A stretch of 64,000 bases of DNA from Pedobacter foliorum (GCF_013266735.1 NZ_JABSNU010000003.1:372001-436000), one strand, 5' to 3'; positions 37,166 to 46,725 are shown, counted from the first letter of the stretch. Numbers and translations: made by a program. Notes: a model not told the origin generated them from the letters alone.

Positions 37166-39154
37166 ATGATTGATCAGGATACCATAAATAAAATCACAGA
37201 AACCGCTCGTATTGAGGAGGTGGTTGGTGATTTTGTAACTCTAAAAAAACGCGGTACAAGTTTAATAGGAAATTGTCCATTTCATAATGAGAAAACACCT
37301 TCGTTTCACGTATCGGTGGCTAAGGGTATTTATAAGTGTTTTGGATGTGGTAAAGGGGGCGACTCTGTTCACTTTATCATGGATCATGAGAAGTACTCCT
37401 ATCCGGAGGCTCTTAAATTTCTTGCCAATAAATACAATATTGAAGTAGAGGAGACTGTTCAGTCGCCTCAAAATATAGAAGCGCAAAATGCTCGTGAGAG
37501 CTTATATATCGTTTCTGAGTTTGCTGCAAATTACTTTGCCAATGAACTTTGGACAGGCGAGGATGGCAGGGCAATTGGCTTAAGTTATTTTAAGGAACGT
37601 GGCTTTAGAGAGGATATACTAAAGAAATTCCAACTGGGTTATTCGCCTGATTCATGGGATGCTTTGATTCAGAGTGCTGTTGGAGCAGGACATAAGGAAG
37701 AGTATCTGGAAAAAACGGGTCTTGCAATCAGAAATGATAAGGGCAGGCTTTACGATCGCTTTAGGGGGAGGGTTCTATTTCCGATTCATAATTTTACGGG
37801 TAGGATAATTGGTTTTGGTGGTAGAACATTAAAAACTGATAAAAATGTACCTAAGTATGTAAACTCTCCGGAGAGTGACATTTACCATAAATCTAATGTG
37901 CTTTATGGTTTGTTTCATGCTAAGAAAGCAATTAGAGATGCTGACAACTGCTATCTGGTTGAAGGATATGCCGATGTTTTGGCTGTTCACCAGGCAGGAA
38001 TAGAAAATGTTGTGGCATCTTCCGGAACGTCGTTAACCACTGAACAGATAAGGCTGATAGGTAGGTTCTCTGAAAATGTTACTATCCTTTATGATGGTGA
38101 TGCTGCGGGTATAAAAGCCTCTTTGCGTGGATTGGATATGATCCTTGAAGAGGGATTGAACGTTAAGGTTGTTCTTTTTCCTGATGGACATGATCCGGAT
38201 TCGTACATGCATCATGTAGGATCGGGAGAGTTTAAGAAATACATTGAAGATAACCGGAAGGATTTCATCTTATACAAGGCCAGCATCTTATTAAAAGAAG
38301 CTGGAACTGACCCGATAAAAAGGGCTGGTATTATTAGGGATATTGTAGAAAGTATTGCTAAGATACCTGATGATATTAAGGCCTCTGTTTTTATTAGAGA
38401 GTGCAGTGGTTTGTTGCAGGTTGAGGAAAGGATATTACTTTCTGAGTTAAATAAAATTAGGGCTGCCAAATTTAAAAAGGCAAGTGGAGGTAATCAACCT
38501 CAGCAATCGTCATTTCAACCAAGCTCATATCAGCAAAATCCTTATCAGCAGGATGGACCGCCGGATAATCTTTTTGAGAATCCGGGTGAGTCGGCCGGAC
38601 CGGTAGAGCAGGTTGAACCTACAGATCATAACCTGATACAGGAGCGAGAAATTGTTCGATTGCTATTGGCATTTGGGCATGAGCTGGTTACCTGGGATAA
38701 GATAGATAATATGTACATTGGATCTTTTATCATACAGAATTTAGCTGATGTTAGTTTTGAAGATGAAATATGTAAGCTTATTATCAACACTTACAGGGAT
38801 GAAATAGAGAACGGGCATCTTCCTGTTGCAAGTCAGTTTATTAAGAATGAGGACAGAAGGATTGTCGATCTTGCGATTACACTATCAACTTCTCCTTATT
38901 CATTGAGTGAAAACTGGGAAAACAGACATAATATTTACGTTAGGGATGAAAGTATAAACTTAAAGAAGACGATTTTTGGAGGTCTTTATCATCTTAAAAA
39001 GGGTAAAATTGGCAAGATGCTTACCGATATAACAAAGGAACTTGCCAGTGAGACAGATCCTGTAAATCAGGAGATTTTAATGCAGCGCCATATTATGATA
39101 AAAGGCGTGGAAAGAGATATCTCTAAATATTTGGGGACAGTTATATTAAAGTAA
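37166..39154 (+). CDS. dnaG: DNA primase DnaG
   Basis: A 662-residue primase that makes RNA primers at the replication fork. The N-terminal CHC2 zinc finger has Cys37, His40, Cys58 and Cys61 (NCPFHNEKTPSF and YKCFGCGKGGD). The catalytic core shows FGGRTL and the TOPRIM parts YLVEGYADVLAVHQAG and TILYDGDAAGIKA with its acidic residues. A Gln/Pro-rich linker (about 435-470) leads to the C-terminal helicase-binding domain. A purine-rich stretch upstream (GGAGAGG) and AGGGA directly before the ATG could aid initiation. The stop codon overlaps the next start (TAATG). Confidence 0.97.
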   Translation: MIDQDTINKITETARIEEVVGDFVTLKKRGTSLIGNCPFHNEKTPSFHVSVAKGIYKCFGCGKGGDSVHFIMDHEKYSYPEALKFLANKYNIEVEETVQSPQNIEAQNARESLYIVSEFAANYFANELWTGEDGRAIGLSYFKERGFREDILKKFQLGYSPDSWDALIQSAVGAGHKEEYLEKTGLAIRNDKGRLYDRFRGRVLFPIHNFTGRIIGFGGRTLKTDKNVPKYVNSPESDIYHKSNVLYGLFHAKKAIRDADNCYLVEGYADVLAVHQAGIENVVASSGTSLTTEQIRLIGRFSENVTILYDGDAAGIKASLRGLDMILEEGLNVKVVLFPDGHDPDSYMHHVGSGEFKKYIEDNRKDFILYKASILLKEAGTDPIKRAGIIRDIVESIAKIPDDIKASVFIRECSGLLQVEERILLSELNKIRAAKFKKASGGNQPQQSSFQPSSYQQNPYQQDGPPDNLFENPGESAGPVEQVEPTDHNLIQEREIVRLLLAFGHELVTWDKIDNMYIGSFIIQNLADVSFEDEICKLIINTYRDEIENGHLPVASQFIKNEDRRIVDLAITLSTSPYSLSENWENRHNIYVRDESINLKKTIFGGLYHLKKGKIGKMLTDITKELASETDPVNQEILMQRHIMIKGVERDISKYLGTVILK

Positions 39155-39515
39155 TGGCTAGTCATAACGATTTAGGTAAGCGCGGTGAAGATATTGCCAA
39201 GGAATATTTAGAAAATCTGGGTTACCGGATACTAAAAATGAATTGGAGACACGGAAGAGTTGAAGTTGACGTTATAGCTAACCAGGGGGAACAATAATTT
39301 TTGTTGAAGTAAAAACACGAAGCTCAACAGATTATGGCGAACCCGAGGATTTTGTAAGCATTAAGAAGGAAAGGCAATTGGAGTATGCTTCATCTGCCTA
39401 TATAGAAATGAATAACCATGAGGGAGAAATTCGCTTCGATGTTATTGCAATTGTTTTTGAAAATAAACACCTTTATAAAATAAATCATATAGAAGATGCA
39501 TTCTGGCCAAGTTAA
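39154..39515 (+). pseudogene. yraN: YraN/UPF0102 endonuclease-like gene with a single-base frameshift
   Basis: The ATG overlaps the dnaG stop (TAATG). The first 47 codons encode a YraN start (LGKRGEDIAKEYLENLGYRI, NWRHGRVEVDVIA), then a TAA at 39295-39297 ends the frame. The correct continuation (IIFVEVKTRSSTDYGEPEDF) runs in another frame from 39294 to a stop at 39515. One base is missing near 39289-39294, in GGGGGAACAATAA; an extra A would restore QGETIIFVEVKT and a product of about 121 residues, normal for the family. The conserved acidic residues and VEVKTR motif sit on opposite sides of the break. It is either a recent mutation or a sequencing error in a homopolymer. Confidence 0.85.
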
Positions 39516-40602
39516 AAATAATACCAATTTCTTTAAGGTAATACCGTTTCTTTCTCTGCTATTCGGTGTTTCAGTTGTCATTTCATGTAAGAATGAGCCT
39601 ACTGTTTCTATAGTGGGATTTAAGGCTCCTGAACAAGGACAGACCTTTAGTTTGGGTGATGACGTAAAAGTTGAACTGGATGCTCCCAAAGACAACCAGA
39701 TTAAGTCGGTTACTTACCTGGTAGATGGTAAGGTGATTACAACGAAAAATGGTGTTGAACCCATAACTGTAAAAACAGATGGATTTGCAGTAGGTTATAA
39801 GTTGATTACGGCGATAACTGATGATGGAAGTCAAAAAGATACCTCTACGATTAATATTGTTTTAAAGTCGGCTTTAAAGCCTGAGATGTTCAGCTATAAA
39901 ATTGTTAAAACTTACCCTCATGATACCTCATCATATACTCAAGGATTAGAATATCACAATGGAAGGCTCCTTGAAAGTACAGGTGAAAATGGTTTTTCGA
40001 CATTGAGATGGGTGGATTTGGCTACCGGTAAAGCTTTGCAAAAGATAGATCTTGATAAACAGTATTTTGGTGAAGGATCTACACTTGTTGGTGATAAAGT
40101 TGTAATGTTAACTTATAAAGCAAACCAGGGTTTTGTATATGATGCCAAAACCTTTAAACAACTGGGCACTTTTCCTTATCAAACAAGTAGAGAGGGCTGG
40201 GGCTTATGTTTTGATGGTAAGCAGTTAATCATGTCAGATGGCTCAAACCGCCTTTATTTCATGAATAAAGATACTTTTAAAGATGAGAGTGCGATTGATG
40301 TTTATGATAACCTTGGAGCGGTTGATTCTATTAACGAGCTTGAATATATAGACGGAAAGATCTACGCTAATATCTATCAGCAGAATTATTTAGTAGTAAT
40401 AAATCCTAAAACAGGCATTGTAGAGCAAAAGATTGATTTGAATGGTTTATTGCCTAAAGGATACTTTAAATCGGAAGATAGTATCTTAAATGATGTTTTA
40501 AACGGTATAGCCTGGGATAAACAAGGCAAGCGCTTGTTTGTTACGGGAAAGAAATGGCCTAAGTTATTTGAAATAGCGTTAGTTCCTGTAAAAGGGAACT
40601 AA
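39496..40602 (+). CDS. Glutaminyl-peptide cyclotransferase (glutamine cyclotransferase family), lipoprotein
   Basis: A 368-residue protein of the beta-propeller glutamine cyclotransferase family, which turns N-terminal Gln into pyroglutamate. A membrane segment and lipobox VVISC (Cys31) make it a lipoprotein. An Ig-like segment (about 45-115, VGFKAPEQGQTFSLGDDVKV) precedes the enzyme domain, which starts at FSYKIVKTYPHDTSSYTQGL and shows YHNGRLLESTGENGFSTLRW, GWGLCFDGKQLIMSDGSNRL and INELEYIDGKIYANIY. The start overlaps the end of yraN by 20 bases, so the genes share a transcript with dnaG. The N-terminal Ig-like addition makes it longer than plain family members. Confidence 0.88.
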   Translation: MHSGQVKNNTNFFKVIPFLSLLFGVSVVISCKNEPTVSIVGFKAPEQGQTFSLGDDVKVELDAPKDNQIKSVTYLVDGKVITTKNGVEPITVKTDGFAVGYKLITAITDDGSQKDTSTINIVLKSALKPEMFSYKIVKTYPHDTSSYTQGLEYHNGRLLESTGENGFSTLRWVDLATGKALQKIDLDKQYFGEGSTLVGDKVVMLTYKANQGFVYDAKTFKQLGTFPYQTSREGWGLCFDGKQLIMSDGSNRLYFMNKDTFKDESAIDVYDNLGAVDSINELEYIDGKIYANIYQQNYLVVINPKTGIVEQKIDLNGLLPKGYFKSEDSILNDVLNGIAWDKQGKRLFVTGKKWPKLFEIALVPVKGN

Positions 40603-40615
40603 CGCCTTTCTTGAA

Positions 40616-41161
40616 TTATTTAGCCGGTGTATTATTAGATGGTGCAGCAGGCTCGCTAATGAAGCCGTTAAATGCAATTGGTTGTCTGTAGGTACTGGTC
40701 ACATTTAACACTGCGTATCCTTTTTCTCCAACACTTAAAGTAAGTGTTTGTACATCTTTAACGTCTTTTGGTTTAATGGTTATCAGCCATCCACCTTTTT
40801 TCTTTTTATCGGTTTTGTAAGTGAAATCTTTAGATTTGAACTTGATTCCGGAATCAGTAGAGCCAATGTTTGCACTAAAAGCCCTACCGTAATATGGTAA
40901 ATATGCTTCTACACTATCTTTAGCTATTATTAGCTGATATTGAGAACCGCTAAGTTGAATTGCTCCAGCTCCTTGTCCACCCGGAAATCTCGCCATAACC
41001 TTATTAAGATCCATGTTTGCCATTGGTAATGCAGTTGTAGCATTAAATACCAATGTTTTGGCATCTACCAATTTAGCTGTAGTTTCTTTATCTGTTTGCG
41101 CGGAAACTTGTACTGCTACAAACAAAAAAGCTAGTAATAATGTGTTTTTAAGCGTCTTCAT
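40616..41161 (-). CDS. Secreted DUF4251-type protein
   Basis: About 181 residues from the ATG at 41161, chosen because it opens a signal peptide (MKTLKNTLLLAFLFVAVQVS) and the earlier in-frame ATG adds eleven polar residues. The body (SQYQLIIAKDSVEAYLPYYG, GIKFKSKDFTYKTDKKKKGG, WLITIKPKDVKDVQTLTLSV, TYRQPIAFNGFI) fits the DUF4251 family of exported Bacteroidota proteins, whose function is unknown. It converges with the cyclotransferase gene (13-base gap). It follows pgi in the same direction, with an inverted repeat in the gap. Confidence 0.8.
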   Translation of the reverse strand: MKTLKNTLLLAFLFVAVQVSAQTDKETTAKLVDAKTLVFNATTALPMANMDLNKVMARFPGGQGAGAIQLSGSQYQLIIAKDSVEAYLPYYGRAFSANIGSTDSGIKFKSKDFTYKTDKKKKGGWLITIKPKDVKDVQTLTLSVGEKGYAVLNVTSTYRQPIAFNGFISEPAAPSNNTPAK

Positions 41162-41209
41162 GATATGTTCTTTTAAATGTTTATATATAATCAATTTACA
41201 AATAAAATA

Positions 41210-41289
41210 GCATTAAACCTTTTTAATCATAAATATGATCATGCTACTCTGTTGTATTAGAACAAATTAACATACAAAAGGTTTAATGC
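41210..41289. repeat. 14-bp perfect inverted repeat between pgi and the DUF4251 gene
   Basis: GCATTAAACCTTTT (41210-41223) and AAAAGGTTTAATGC (41276-41289) are exact inverted copies, 52 bases apart. The loop contains a smaller dyad (ATATGATCAT). The structure lies after the pgi stop codon and could act as a terminator on the minus strand, but the T-run is weak and the loop is long, so an operator is also possible. Confidence 0.5.
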
Positions 41290-41321
41290 CGAAACGCGTT
41301 TTATTGTCACATGTTTGATAA

Positions 41322-42971
41322 CTAGCTTCTCCAGGCCTTATATTGATTGATCAATCCATTGGTTGATCCATCGTGAGATGAAACATCTTTATTATCTGTA
41401 AGTTCTGGTAAAATACTTTTTGCAAGCTGTTTTCCAAGCTCAACACCCCATTGATCGAAGCTGAAGATATTCCATATAATTCCTTGCACAAAAATCTTGT
41501 GCTCGTAAATAGCTATTAAATTTCCTAAGCTAAACGGCGTAACTTTCTTTAAAAGGATTGAGTTAGTTGGTCTGTTGCCTTCAAAAACTTTAAATGGAGC
41601 TAGTTTATTGATCTCCTCGTCTGATTTTCCTTCTTTTTTAAGTTCTGCAACTACTTGCTCTTTGGTTTTTCCATTCATCAATGCTTCTGTTTGAGCAAAG
41701 AAGTTTGACAAAAGAATTGGGTGATGATCTCCAATAGGATTTAAACTTTGAGCAGGGGCGATAAAATCGCATGGAATAAGGCGTGTACCCTGGTGTATTA
41801 ATTGATAAAAGGCATGTTGACCATTTGTTCCTGGTTCGCCCCAAATAATGGGACCTGTTTCGTAGGTTACATCATTGCCATTACGGTCTACATGTTTGCC
41901 ATTGCTTTCCATATCACCTTGTTGGAAATAAGCAGCAAAGCGATGCATATATTGATCGTAAGGTAAAATAGCTTGTGTTTCTGCGTTAAAGAAATTGATG
42001 TACCAAACACCTATAAGCCCCAATAGTACCGGGATGTTGATTTCAAATTCTGCAGTTTCGAAGTGTTGATCTGCAGCATGAGCTCCTGCTAATAATTGTT
42101 TGAAGTTGTCGAAGCCTATGCTCAATGAAATTGGCAATCCGATAGCACTCCATAAAGAATATCTTCCGCCAACCCAATCCCAGAATTCGAACATGTTTTC
42201 CGTGTCGATTCCAAATGCGGAAACATCTTTTGCATTGGTTGATAAGGCTGCGAAATGTTTTGCTACGTCTTCTGCTTTACCACCTTTATCCAGGAACCAG
42301 CTTCTTGCAGTATTTGCATTGGTCATTGTTTCCTGAGTGGTGAAGGTTTTTGAAGCAATTAAGAACAGTGTTGTTTCAGGGTTAACCTGTTTTAATGTTT
42401 CTGCAATGTGCGTACCATCTATGTTTGATACGAAATGCATATTTAAATGGTTTTTATATGCCTTTAAAGCTTCGGTAACCATTACAGGGCCTAAATCAGA
42501 ACCGCCAATGCCAATGTTTACTACATCAGTAATAGCTTTACCTGTATAACCTTTCCAGCTACCTGATATGATTGCATTGCTGAATTTTTCCATTTTGGAA
42601 AGCACATGGTGAACATCTTTAACAACATTCTTTCCTTCTACTAAAATTTCGCCATCAGCAGGTTCACGTAATGCAACGTGAAGTACTTGTCGGCCCTCTG
42701 TTTGGTTAATTTTATCTCCGCCAAACATTGCTTTTATAGCCTCGTCTAATTTACATTCTCTTGCTAATTGAATAAGTAAAGCTATAGTGGTATCATCAAT
42801 TCTGTTTTTCGAATAGTCGACCAAGATATCTTCAAATACTAATGAGAATTTCTCAAAGCGTGCCTCATCTTCTGCAAATAGTTGCTTTAAGCTTTTTTCA
42901 TTGATGTTTATAAAGTGATCTGCCAGATACTTATAGGCGGCCGTTTCTGTAAAGTTTACTGTAGGAAGCAT
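41322..42971 (-). CDS. pgi: Glucose-6-phosphate isomerase
   Basis: A 549-residue enzyme that interconverts glucose-6-phosphate and fructose-6-phosphate in the cytoplasm. Both family signatures are visible: the active-site region [19 protein letters not shown] and [20 protein letters not shown], then [39 protein letters not shown] and the C-terminal block [13 protein letters not shown]. Length matches the long bacterial type related to the E. coli enzyme. It stands alone with a 171-base upstream gap in which I see nothing definite. Confidence 0.97.
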   Translation of the reverse strand: MLPTVNFTETAAYKYLADHFININEKSLKQLFAEDEARFEKFSLVFEDILVDYSKNRIDDTTIALLIQLARECKLDEAIKAMFGGDKINQTEGRQVLHVALREPADGEILVEGKNVVKDVHHVLSKMEKFSNAIISGSWKGYTGKAITDVVNIGIGGSDLGPVMVTEALKAYKNHLNMHFVSNIDGTHIAETLKQVNPETTLFLIASKTFTTQETMTNANTARSWFLDKGGKAEDVAKHFAALSTNAKDVSAFGIDTENMFEFWDWVGGRYSLWSAIGLPISLSIGFDNFKQLLAGAHAADQHFETAEFEINIPVLLGLIGVWYINFFNAETQAILPYDQYMHRFAAYFQQGDMESNGKHVDRNGNDVTYETGPIIWGEPGTNGQHAFYQLIHQGTRLIPCDFIAPAQSLNPIGDHHPILLSNFFAQTEALMNGKTKEQVVAELKKEGKSDEEINKLAPFKVFEGNRPTNSILLKKVTPFSLGNLIAIYEHKIFVQGIIWNIFSFDQWGVELGKQLAKSILPELTDNKDVSSHDGSTNGLINQYKAWRS

Positions 42972-43142
42972 ATTATTAGTGTTTTTGTAAATGTAACGGT
43001 TTATTTTATTTCACAAAATTTGAAAGTTGAGATTTAATATTTTAATGATAAACATAGTTTAATATGAAGTATATACATGAGAATTATTTTAGGTATATTT
43101 AAATATAAAAGGCAATGCAATTGCTGTTAAATAAAACTAGCT

Positions 43143-43646
43143 ATGATTGAGAATTTAAAACAATTAGTAACAGAAAATGTTCAGGACGCTATTGTGAATA
43201 ATAGTGAAGTTCCAAATGAACAAAACGAAGCAGCTATTAGTGCTGCATCAGGTTCTATTATTGACGCGCTTAAAGAAAAGCTGTCATCAGGTGATATTGC
43301 AGGTTTAGTAGATACGTTTAAAAGTGGGAATGTAAGCTCTGTTGTTGAGCAGGCATCCTCAGGTTTTACGGAAAAGTTGGCAGGTTTAGGTATTAATTTG
43401 GATTCTGCTAAAAATATAGCGGCTTCCATTATACCAGGGATAATGGAGAAGTTTGTAAATAAGACGAATGATCCAAACGATAGTTCATTTAATTTTAAAG
43501 ATGTAATAGGACATATTGCAGGCCCTGACGGTAAATTTGATCTTTCGGATATTACCGGAATGTTTACAGGTAATAAGGATGCCGCCGCAGGTGAAGAAGG
43601 TAAAGGTGATGGGATTATTGATAAATTAAAGGGACTTTTTAATTAA
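43143..43646 (+). CDS. Conserved-looking small helical protein, DUF937/YidB-like
   Basis: A 167-residue protein with no signal peptide or membrane helix. The first 110 residues are Ala/Ser/Gly-rich amphipathic helices (IDALKEKLSSGDIAGLVDTF, FTEKLAGLGINLDSAKNIAA, IIPGIMEKFVNKTNDP), a pattern seen in DUF937 and YidB-like proteins. A short tail rich in Gly, Asp and Lys closes with IIDKLKGLFN. The composition suggests a small soluble cytoplasmic protein. I cannot assign a function. It stands alone between pgi and prfB, followed by a palindromic repeat. Confidence 0.65.
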   Translation: MIENLKQLVTENVQDAIVNNSEVPNEQNEAAISAASGSIIDALKEKLSSGDIAGLVDTFKSGNVSSVVEQASSGFTEKLAGLGINLDSAKNIAASIIPGIMEKFVNKTNDPNDSSFNFKDVIGHIAGPDGKFDLSDITGMFTGNKDAAAGEEGKGDGIIDKLKGLFN

Positions 43647-43687
43647 TTGGCTTAATTGATTAGCAATCACAGATTGTTTAAATCTGT

Positions 43688-43770
43688 CGTCATCCTGAAT
43701 TTATTTCAGGACCTCGCACTAGTATGGCTTCCTTTCTCTTGAGAGGTCCTGAAATAAATTCAGGATGACG
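43688..43770. repeat. Dispersed palindromic repeat, copy 5 (inverted orientation)
   Basis: Perfect 26-base outer arms at 43688-43713 and 43745-43770 match copy 4. The centre reads in the opposite direction: on the minus strand it gives CTCAAGAGAAAGG and GTGCGAGG as elsewhere. It is 83 bases long, like copy 4, and lies 41 bases after the preceding stop codon. Confidence 0.9.
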
Positions 43771-43800
43771 GGGACAAAAAAAACGGGCTGTATCAAAAAA

Positions 43801-43837
43801 CAGGGTGTATCATAAGCATGATGCACCCTGTTTTTTT
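43801..43837 (+). terminator. Rho-independent terminator upstream of prfB
   Basis: Thirteen-base arms CAGGGTGTATCAT (43801-43813) and ATGATGCACCCTG (43818-43830), with one G-U type mismatch, are followed by seven T residues. It ends the upstream transcript between repeat copy 5 and prfB. Confidence 0.85.
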
Positions 43838-43862
43838 GTTTTATAATTATATATTTGTGATT

Positions 43863-44937
43863 ATGACAAAAGAACAAATTCAGGATTTAAGGGACAGAGT
43901 AGCGTCGCTGAGGAGGTATCTTTGACGTCGAGAATCGATTAGAAGATATCCGTATTGAGCAGGAACTTACCTTGCAACCAAATTTTTGGGACGACCCAAA
44001 GAAAGCTGAAAAACATATTGCTGAAATTAACTCGAAAAAGGTATGGACTGATGGCTGGCAACATGTCAATAGCCTGATGGAAGATACTCAGGTTCTTTTC
44101 GACTTCTGGCAGAGTGGAGACGCCACTGAAGCAGAAATGCAGGAACAATTTGATCTGTGCGTAAATGCTGTAGAAGATCTGGAGTTAAAGAATATGCTTA
44201 AAACCAAGGAAGACCAGCTGAATGCAGTAATGCAGATCACAGCCGGAGCCGGAGGTACAGAAAGTTGCGATTGGGCCTATATGCTAATGCGTATGTACTT
44301 AATGTGGGCAGAGAAAAATGGATATAAAGTAAGTGAACAAGATTATCAGGAAGGGGAGGTTGCAGGTGTTAAAACAGTTACAATTGAAATTTCAGGTGAA
44401 TTTGCTTACGGATATTTGAAGGGGGAAAATGGGGTGCATCGCCTTGTGAGGATTTCTCCATTCGATTCCAATGCAAGAAGACACACTTCTTTTGCATCAG
44501 TTTATGTATATCCATTAGTAGATGACACTATAGAGATTGAAGTAAAAGATTCAGAGATAGAGTTTGAGACCTTTAGGTCTGGAGGTGCTGGTGGACAGAA
44601 TGTAAATAAGGTAGAAACCGCAGTTCGTCTGTATCATAAACCTTCTGGGATCATCATTAAGAATCAGGAGTCGCGTTCACAACTTCAGAATAAAGAAAAT
44701 GCTATTCGTTTATTGAAATCGCAGCTTTATGAGATTGAGATGCGTAAGCGTATGGAAGCTACAGCTTTGGTAGAAGGAAGCAAGAAAAAGATAGAGTGGG
44801 GATCGCAGATCAGGAGCTATGTGCTGGATGACAGGAGGGTGAAAGATCATCGGACCAATTACCAGACCTCAAATCCGCAGGCTGTGTTGGATGGAGATAT
44901 TAACGACTTTTTAAAGGCATATTTAATGGAATTTTAA
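43863..44937 (+). CDS. prfB: Peptide chain release factor 2, with programmed +1 frameshift
   Basis: RF2 ends translation at UGA and UAA. The product is about 357 residues, read as join(43863..43922, 43924..44937): 20 codons, then a +1 shift at CTT TGA C that skips one T. The GGQ peptide-release motif is in [17 protein letters not shown], and [17 protein letters not shown] and [20 protein letters not shown] are typical RF2. Recoding lets RF2 control its own amount. A TAnnTTTG motif (TATATTTG, 43850-43857) lies five bases before the ATG, which points to a nearly leaderless mRNA. The next gene starts two bases after the stop codon. Confidence 0.97.
43911..43926 (+). other. prfB programmed frameshift site
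   Basis: AGGAGGT (43911-43917), an internal Shine-Dalgarno-like sequence, precedes CTT TGA C (43920-43926) at the canonical three-base spacing. The slippery CTT, the in-frame TGA that RF2 itself reads and the following C all match the classic prfB autoregulatory site. Confidence 0.95.
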
Positions 44938-44939
44938 AG

Positions 44940-45854
44940 ATGAAATGTTTTACCTCAATTTTGATGATACTAATGTGTACAGTTAGTTTGAAGGCACAGG
45001 AAATAGTTAAATTGTATCCCGGCGCAATACCGGGATCAAAACCAACACCTGCTGATTTTAAAGAAACAGCTCCTGTGGGAGAAGATGGGATAATACGCGT
45101 TAGTAAAGTGTCTGAACCCACACTCACTGTGTTTTTGCCTGCAAAGGAAAAAGCTACCGGAGCAGCTGTTATAATTTGCCCTGGTGGTGGATATGGTATT
45201 TTAGCTATTAATCATGAAGGGTATAATGTTGCAAAGCGGTTTACTGATGTAGGGGTGGCTGCTTTTGTTTTAAAGTACCGTTTGCCAGATGATGCTATTA
45301 TGGTTGATAAGTCATTTGGGCCGCTAATGGATGCTGAGCAAGCTATTTATCTGGTAAGAAAGCAAGCCAAGAAATGGAACGTTGATCCAGGAAAAATTGG
45401 GATTATGGGTTTCTCGGCAGGAGGACATTTGGCATCTACATTAACAGTTCATTATAATGATATAAAAATTGAGAACAAGGAGAAGCTAAGCTTGAGACCA
45501 GATTTCTCTATCTTAATATACCCTGTTGTTTCTTTTTTAGAATCGCCGCATACAGGTTCTGCTAATAATTTGGCCGGAGCAAATGCTACACAAGCGCAGA
45601 AAGAATACTTTTCGAATGAGCGTCATGTAACGCCAGAAACACCACCTACATTTCTGGTTCATGCTAATGATGACTATGGAGTGCCTGTGCAAAATAGCAT
45701 TATTTTTAATCAGGCTTTGGTAGCTAATAAAGTTAAAGCTGAGATGCATTTATATCAGAACGGCGGACATGGTTTTGGCTTGAAGAATACTACTACGTCA
45801 GACGATTGGTTTGAAAGGCTAACGAATTGGATGAAGAGTAATAGGTTTCTATAG
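44940..45854 (+). CDS. Secreted alpha/beta-hydrolase, acetyl-esterase type
   Basis: A 304-residue protein with a signal peptide (about 1-19, ending SLKAQ). The fold is the esterase/lipase type: oxyanion region ICPGGGYGILAINHEGY, nucleophile Ser in GFSAGGHLAST, Asp region TFLVHANDDYGVPV and catalytic His in NGGHGFGL. This set is common in acetyl-xylan and related carbohydrate esterases of Bacteroidota, but the substrate is not fixed by sequence. It begins two bases after prfB, so it is probably co-transcribed although functionally unrelated. It converges with the SirB1-like gene with a one-base gap. Confidence 0.9.
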   Translation: MKCFTSILMILMCTVSLKAQEIVKLYPGAIPGSKPTPADFKETAPVGEDGIIRVSKVSEPTLTVFLPAKEKATGAAVIICPGGGYGILAINHEGYNVAKRFTDVGVAAFVLKYRLPDDAIMVDKSFGPLMDAEQAIYLVRKQAKKWNVDPGKIGIMGFSAGGHLASTLTVHYNDIKIENKEKLSLRPDFSILIYPVVSFLESPHTGSANNLAGANATQAQKEYFSNERHVTPETPPTFLVHANDDYGVPVQNSIIFNQALVANKVKAEMHLYQNGGHGFGLKNTTTSDDWFERLTNWMKSNRFL

Positions 45855-45855
45855 C

Positions 45856-46725
45856 TTAAAGCTCGGTGTTTGCCAGGATATCCTGTAACTCTTTAAGCTC
45901 TTGGACCTTTTCTTTTGAACCGAGGTTTTCGTAAGCGGATATTAGGTTACGAATTACGCGTCTAATGATCTCTACATTGCTGCAAGGTGCATAAAAGCCC
46001 GGAAGAGGATCAAGGTTTAGCTGACGAAGAAATTGGTCTACATCGTGCTTACCAAATATAGCCCCCTTGTTAAATGCGTTGATATAAAAAAGTACACCGA
46101 ACTCTTGTTCTTCACGTTTACTTTCATCTATATATCCCAAAATAAAGTGCTGAGGCAGATTTACTCCATAAACGGGGATGTCTAGCTTTTGTGCAAGTGT
46201 AGAATAAATGATGGCAAGAGAAATCTGATTTCCTTTTTTACTCTCTAGTACCTGATTAATATAAGAGTTTTGAGGATCATGGTGGTTTTTGGTATTTCCA
46301 CTAAAGCCGTAAATATTGTAAAAGATATGATTAATGAGCTTTATCTTTTCTATAGAACTCATCTCATACTGTAACCCTAGCCAGATCTCTCTTTTTATTT
46401 CCTCGATCTGGAGAATTATTTTATCTTCATCAAGGTCTGGATATTGATATCTGTTAATAACCAGCGCACCTTGTAATAAATCAAATGCCCCACTTTGATA
46501 CCACAAATTGAGATCTTCTTTTACATTAGCGAACTGTATTTTGTGAACAAGGTTTTCAATTCTTTCCTGAAGTAAAGAATCTAATGAATGCTCCCATACA
46601 TTTTCAAGATAATCGATGACCTCATTGCCATATTCAAGCAGTCGTCCTTCAACGTGTTGATAGATCTCCTGATCGGGATCATCAAGAAGTTTTACTAAAG
46701 CAGTTATTTCTTTAATGTTTTCCAT
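45856..46725 (-). CDS. SirB1/transglutaminase-like family protein
   Basis: A 289-residue cytoplasmic protein. The N-terminal 90 residues are helical (ITALVKLLDDPDQEIYQHVE). The core is the SirB1 transglutaminase-like region: MSSIEKIKLINHIFYNIYGF, SYINQVLESKKGNQISLAII, YSTLAQKLDIPVYGVNLPQH, FILGYID. No Cys is seen where a transglutaminase nucleophile would lie, consistent with SirB1 proteins in general being non-catalytic. A C-terminal TPR-like end (IRRVIRNLISAYENLGSKEK) completes it. Function is unknown. It is divergent from the methyltransferase gene with only 35 bases between starts. Confidence 0.8.
   Translation of the reverse strand: MENIKEITALVKLLDDPDQEIYQHVEGRLLEYGNEVIDYLENVWEHSLDSLLQERIENLVHKIQFANVKEDLNLWYQSGAFDLLQGALVINRYQYPDLDEDKIILQIEEIKREIWLGLQYEMSSIEKIKLINHIFYNIYGFSGNTKNHHDPQNSYINQVLESKKGNQISLAIIYSTLAQKLDIPVYGVNLPQHFILGYIDESKREEQEFGVLFYINAFNKGAIFGKHDVDQFLRQLNLDPLPGFYAPCSNVEIIRRVIRNLISAYENLGSKEKVQELKELQDILANTEL

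Noticed and set aside
39390..39695. 101-codon minus-strand frame
   Set aside because: Overlaps both the yraN remnant and the start of the cyclotransferase; no supporting motif.
20828..43770. Repeated palindromes as a CRISPR array
   Set aside because: Copies are thousands of bases apart, over 80 bases long and lack regular spacers; no cas gene is present.
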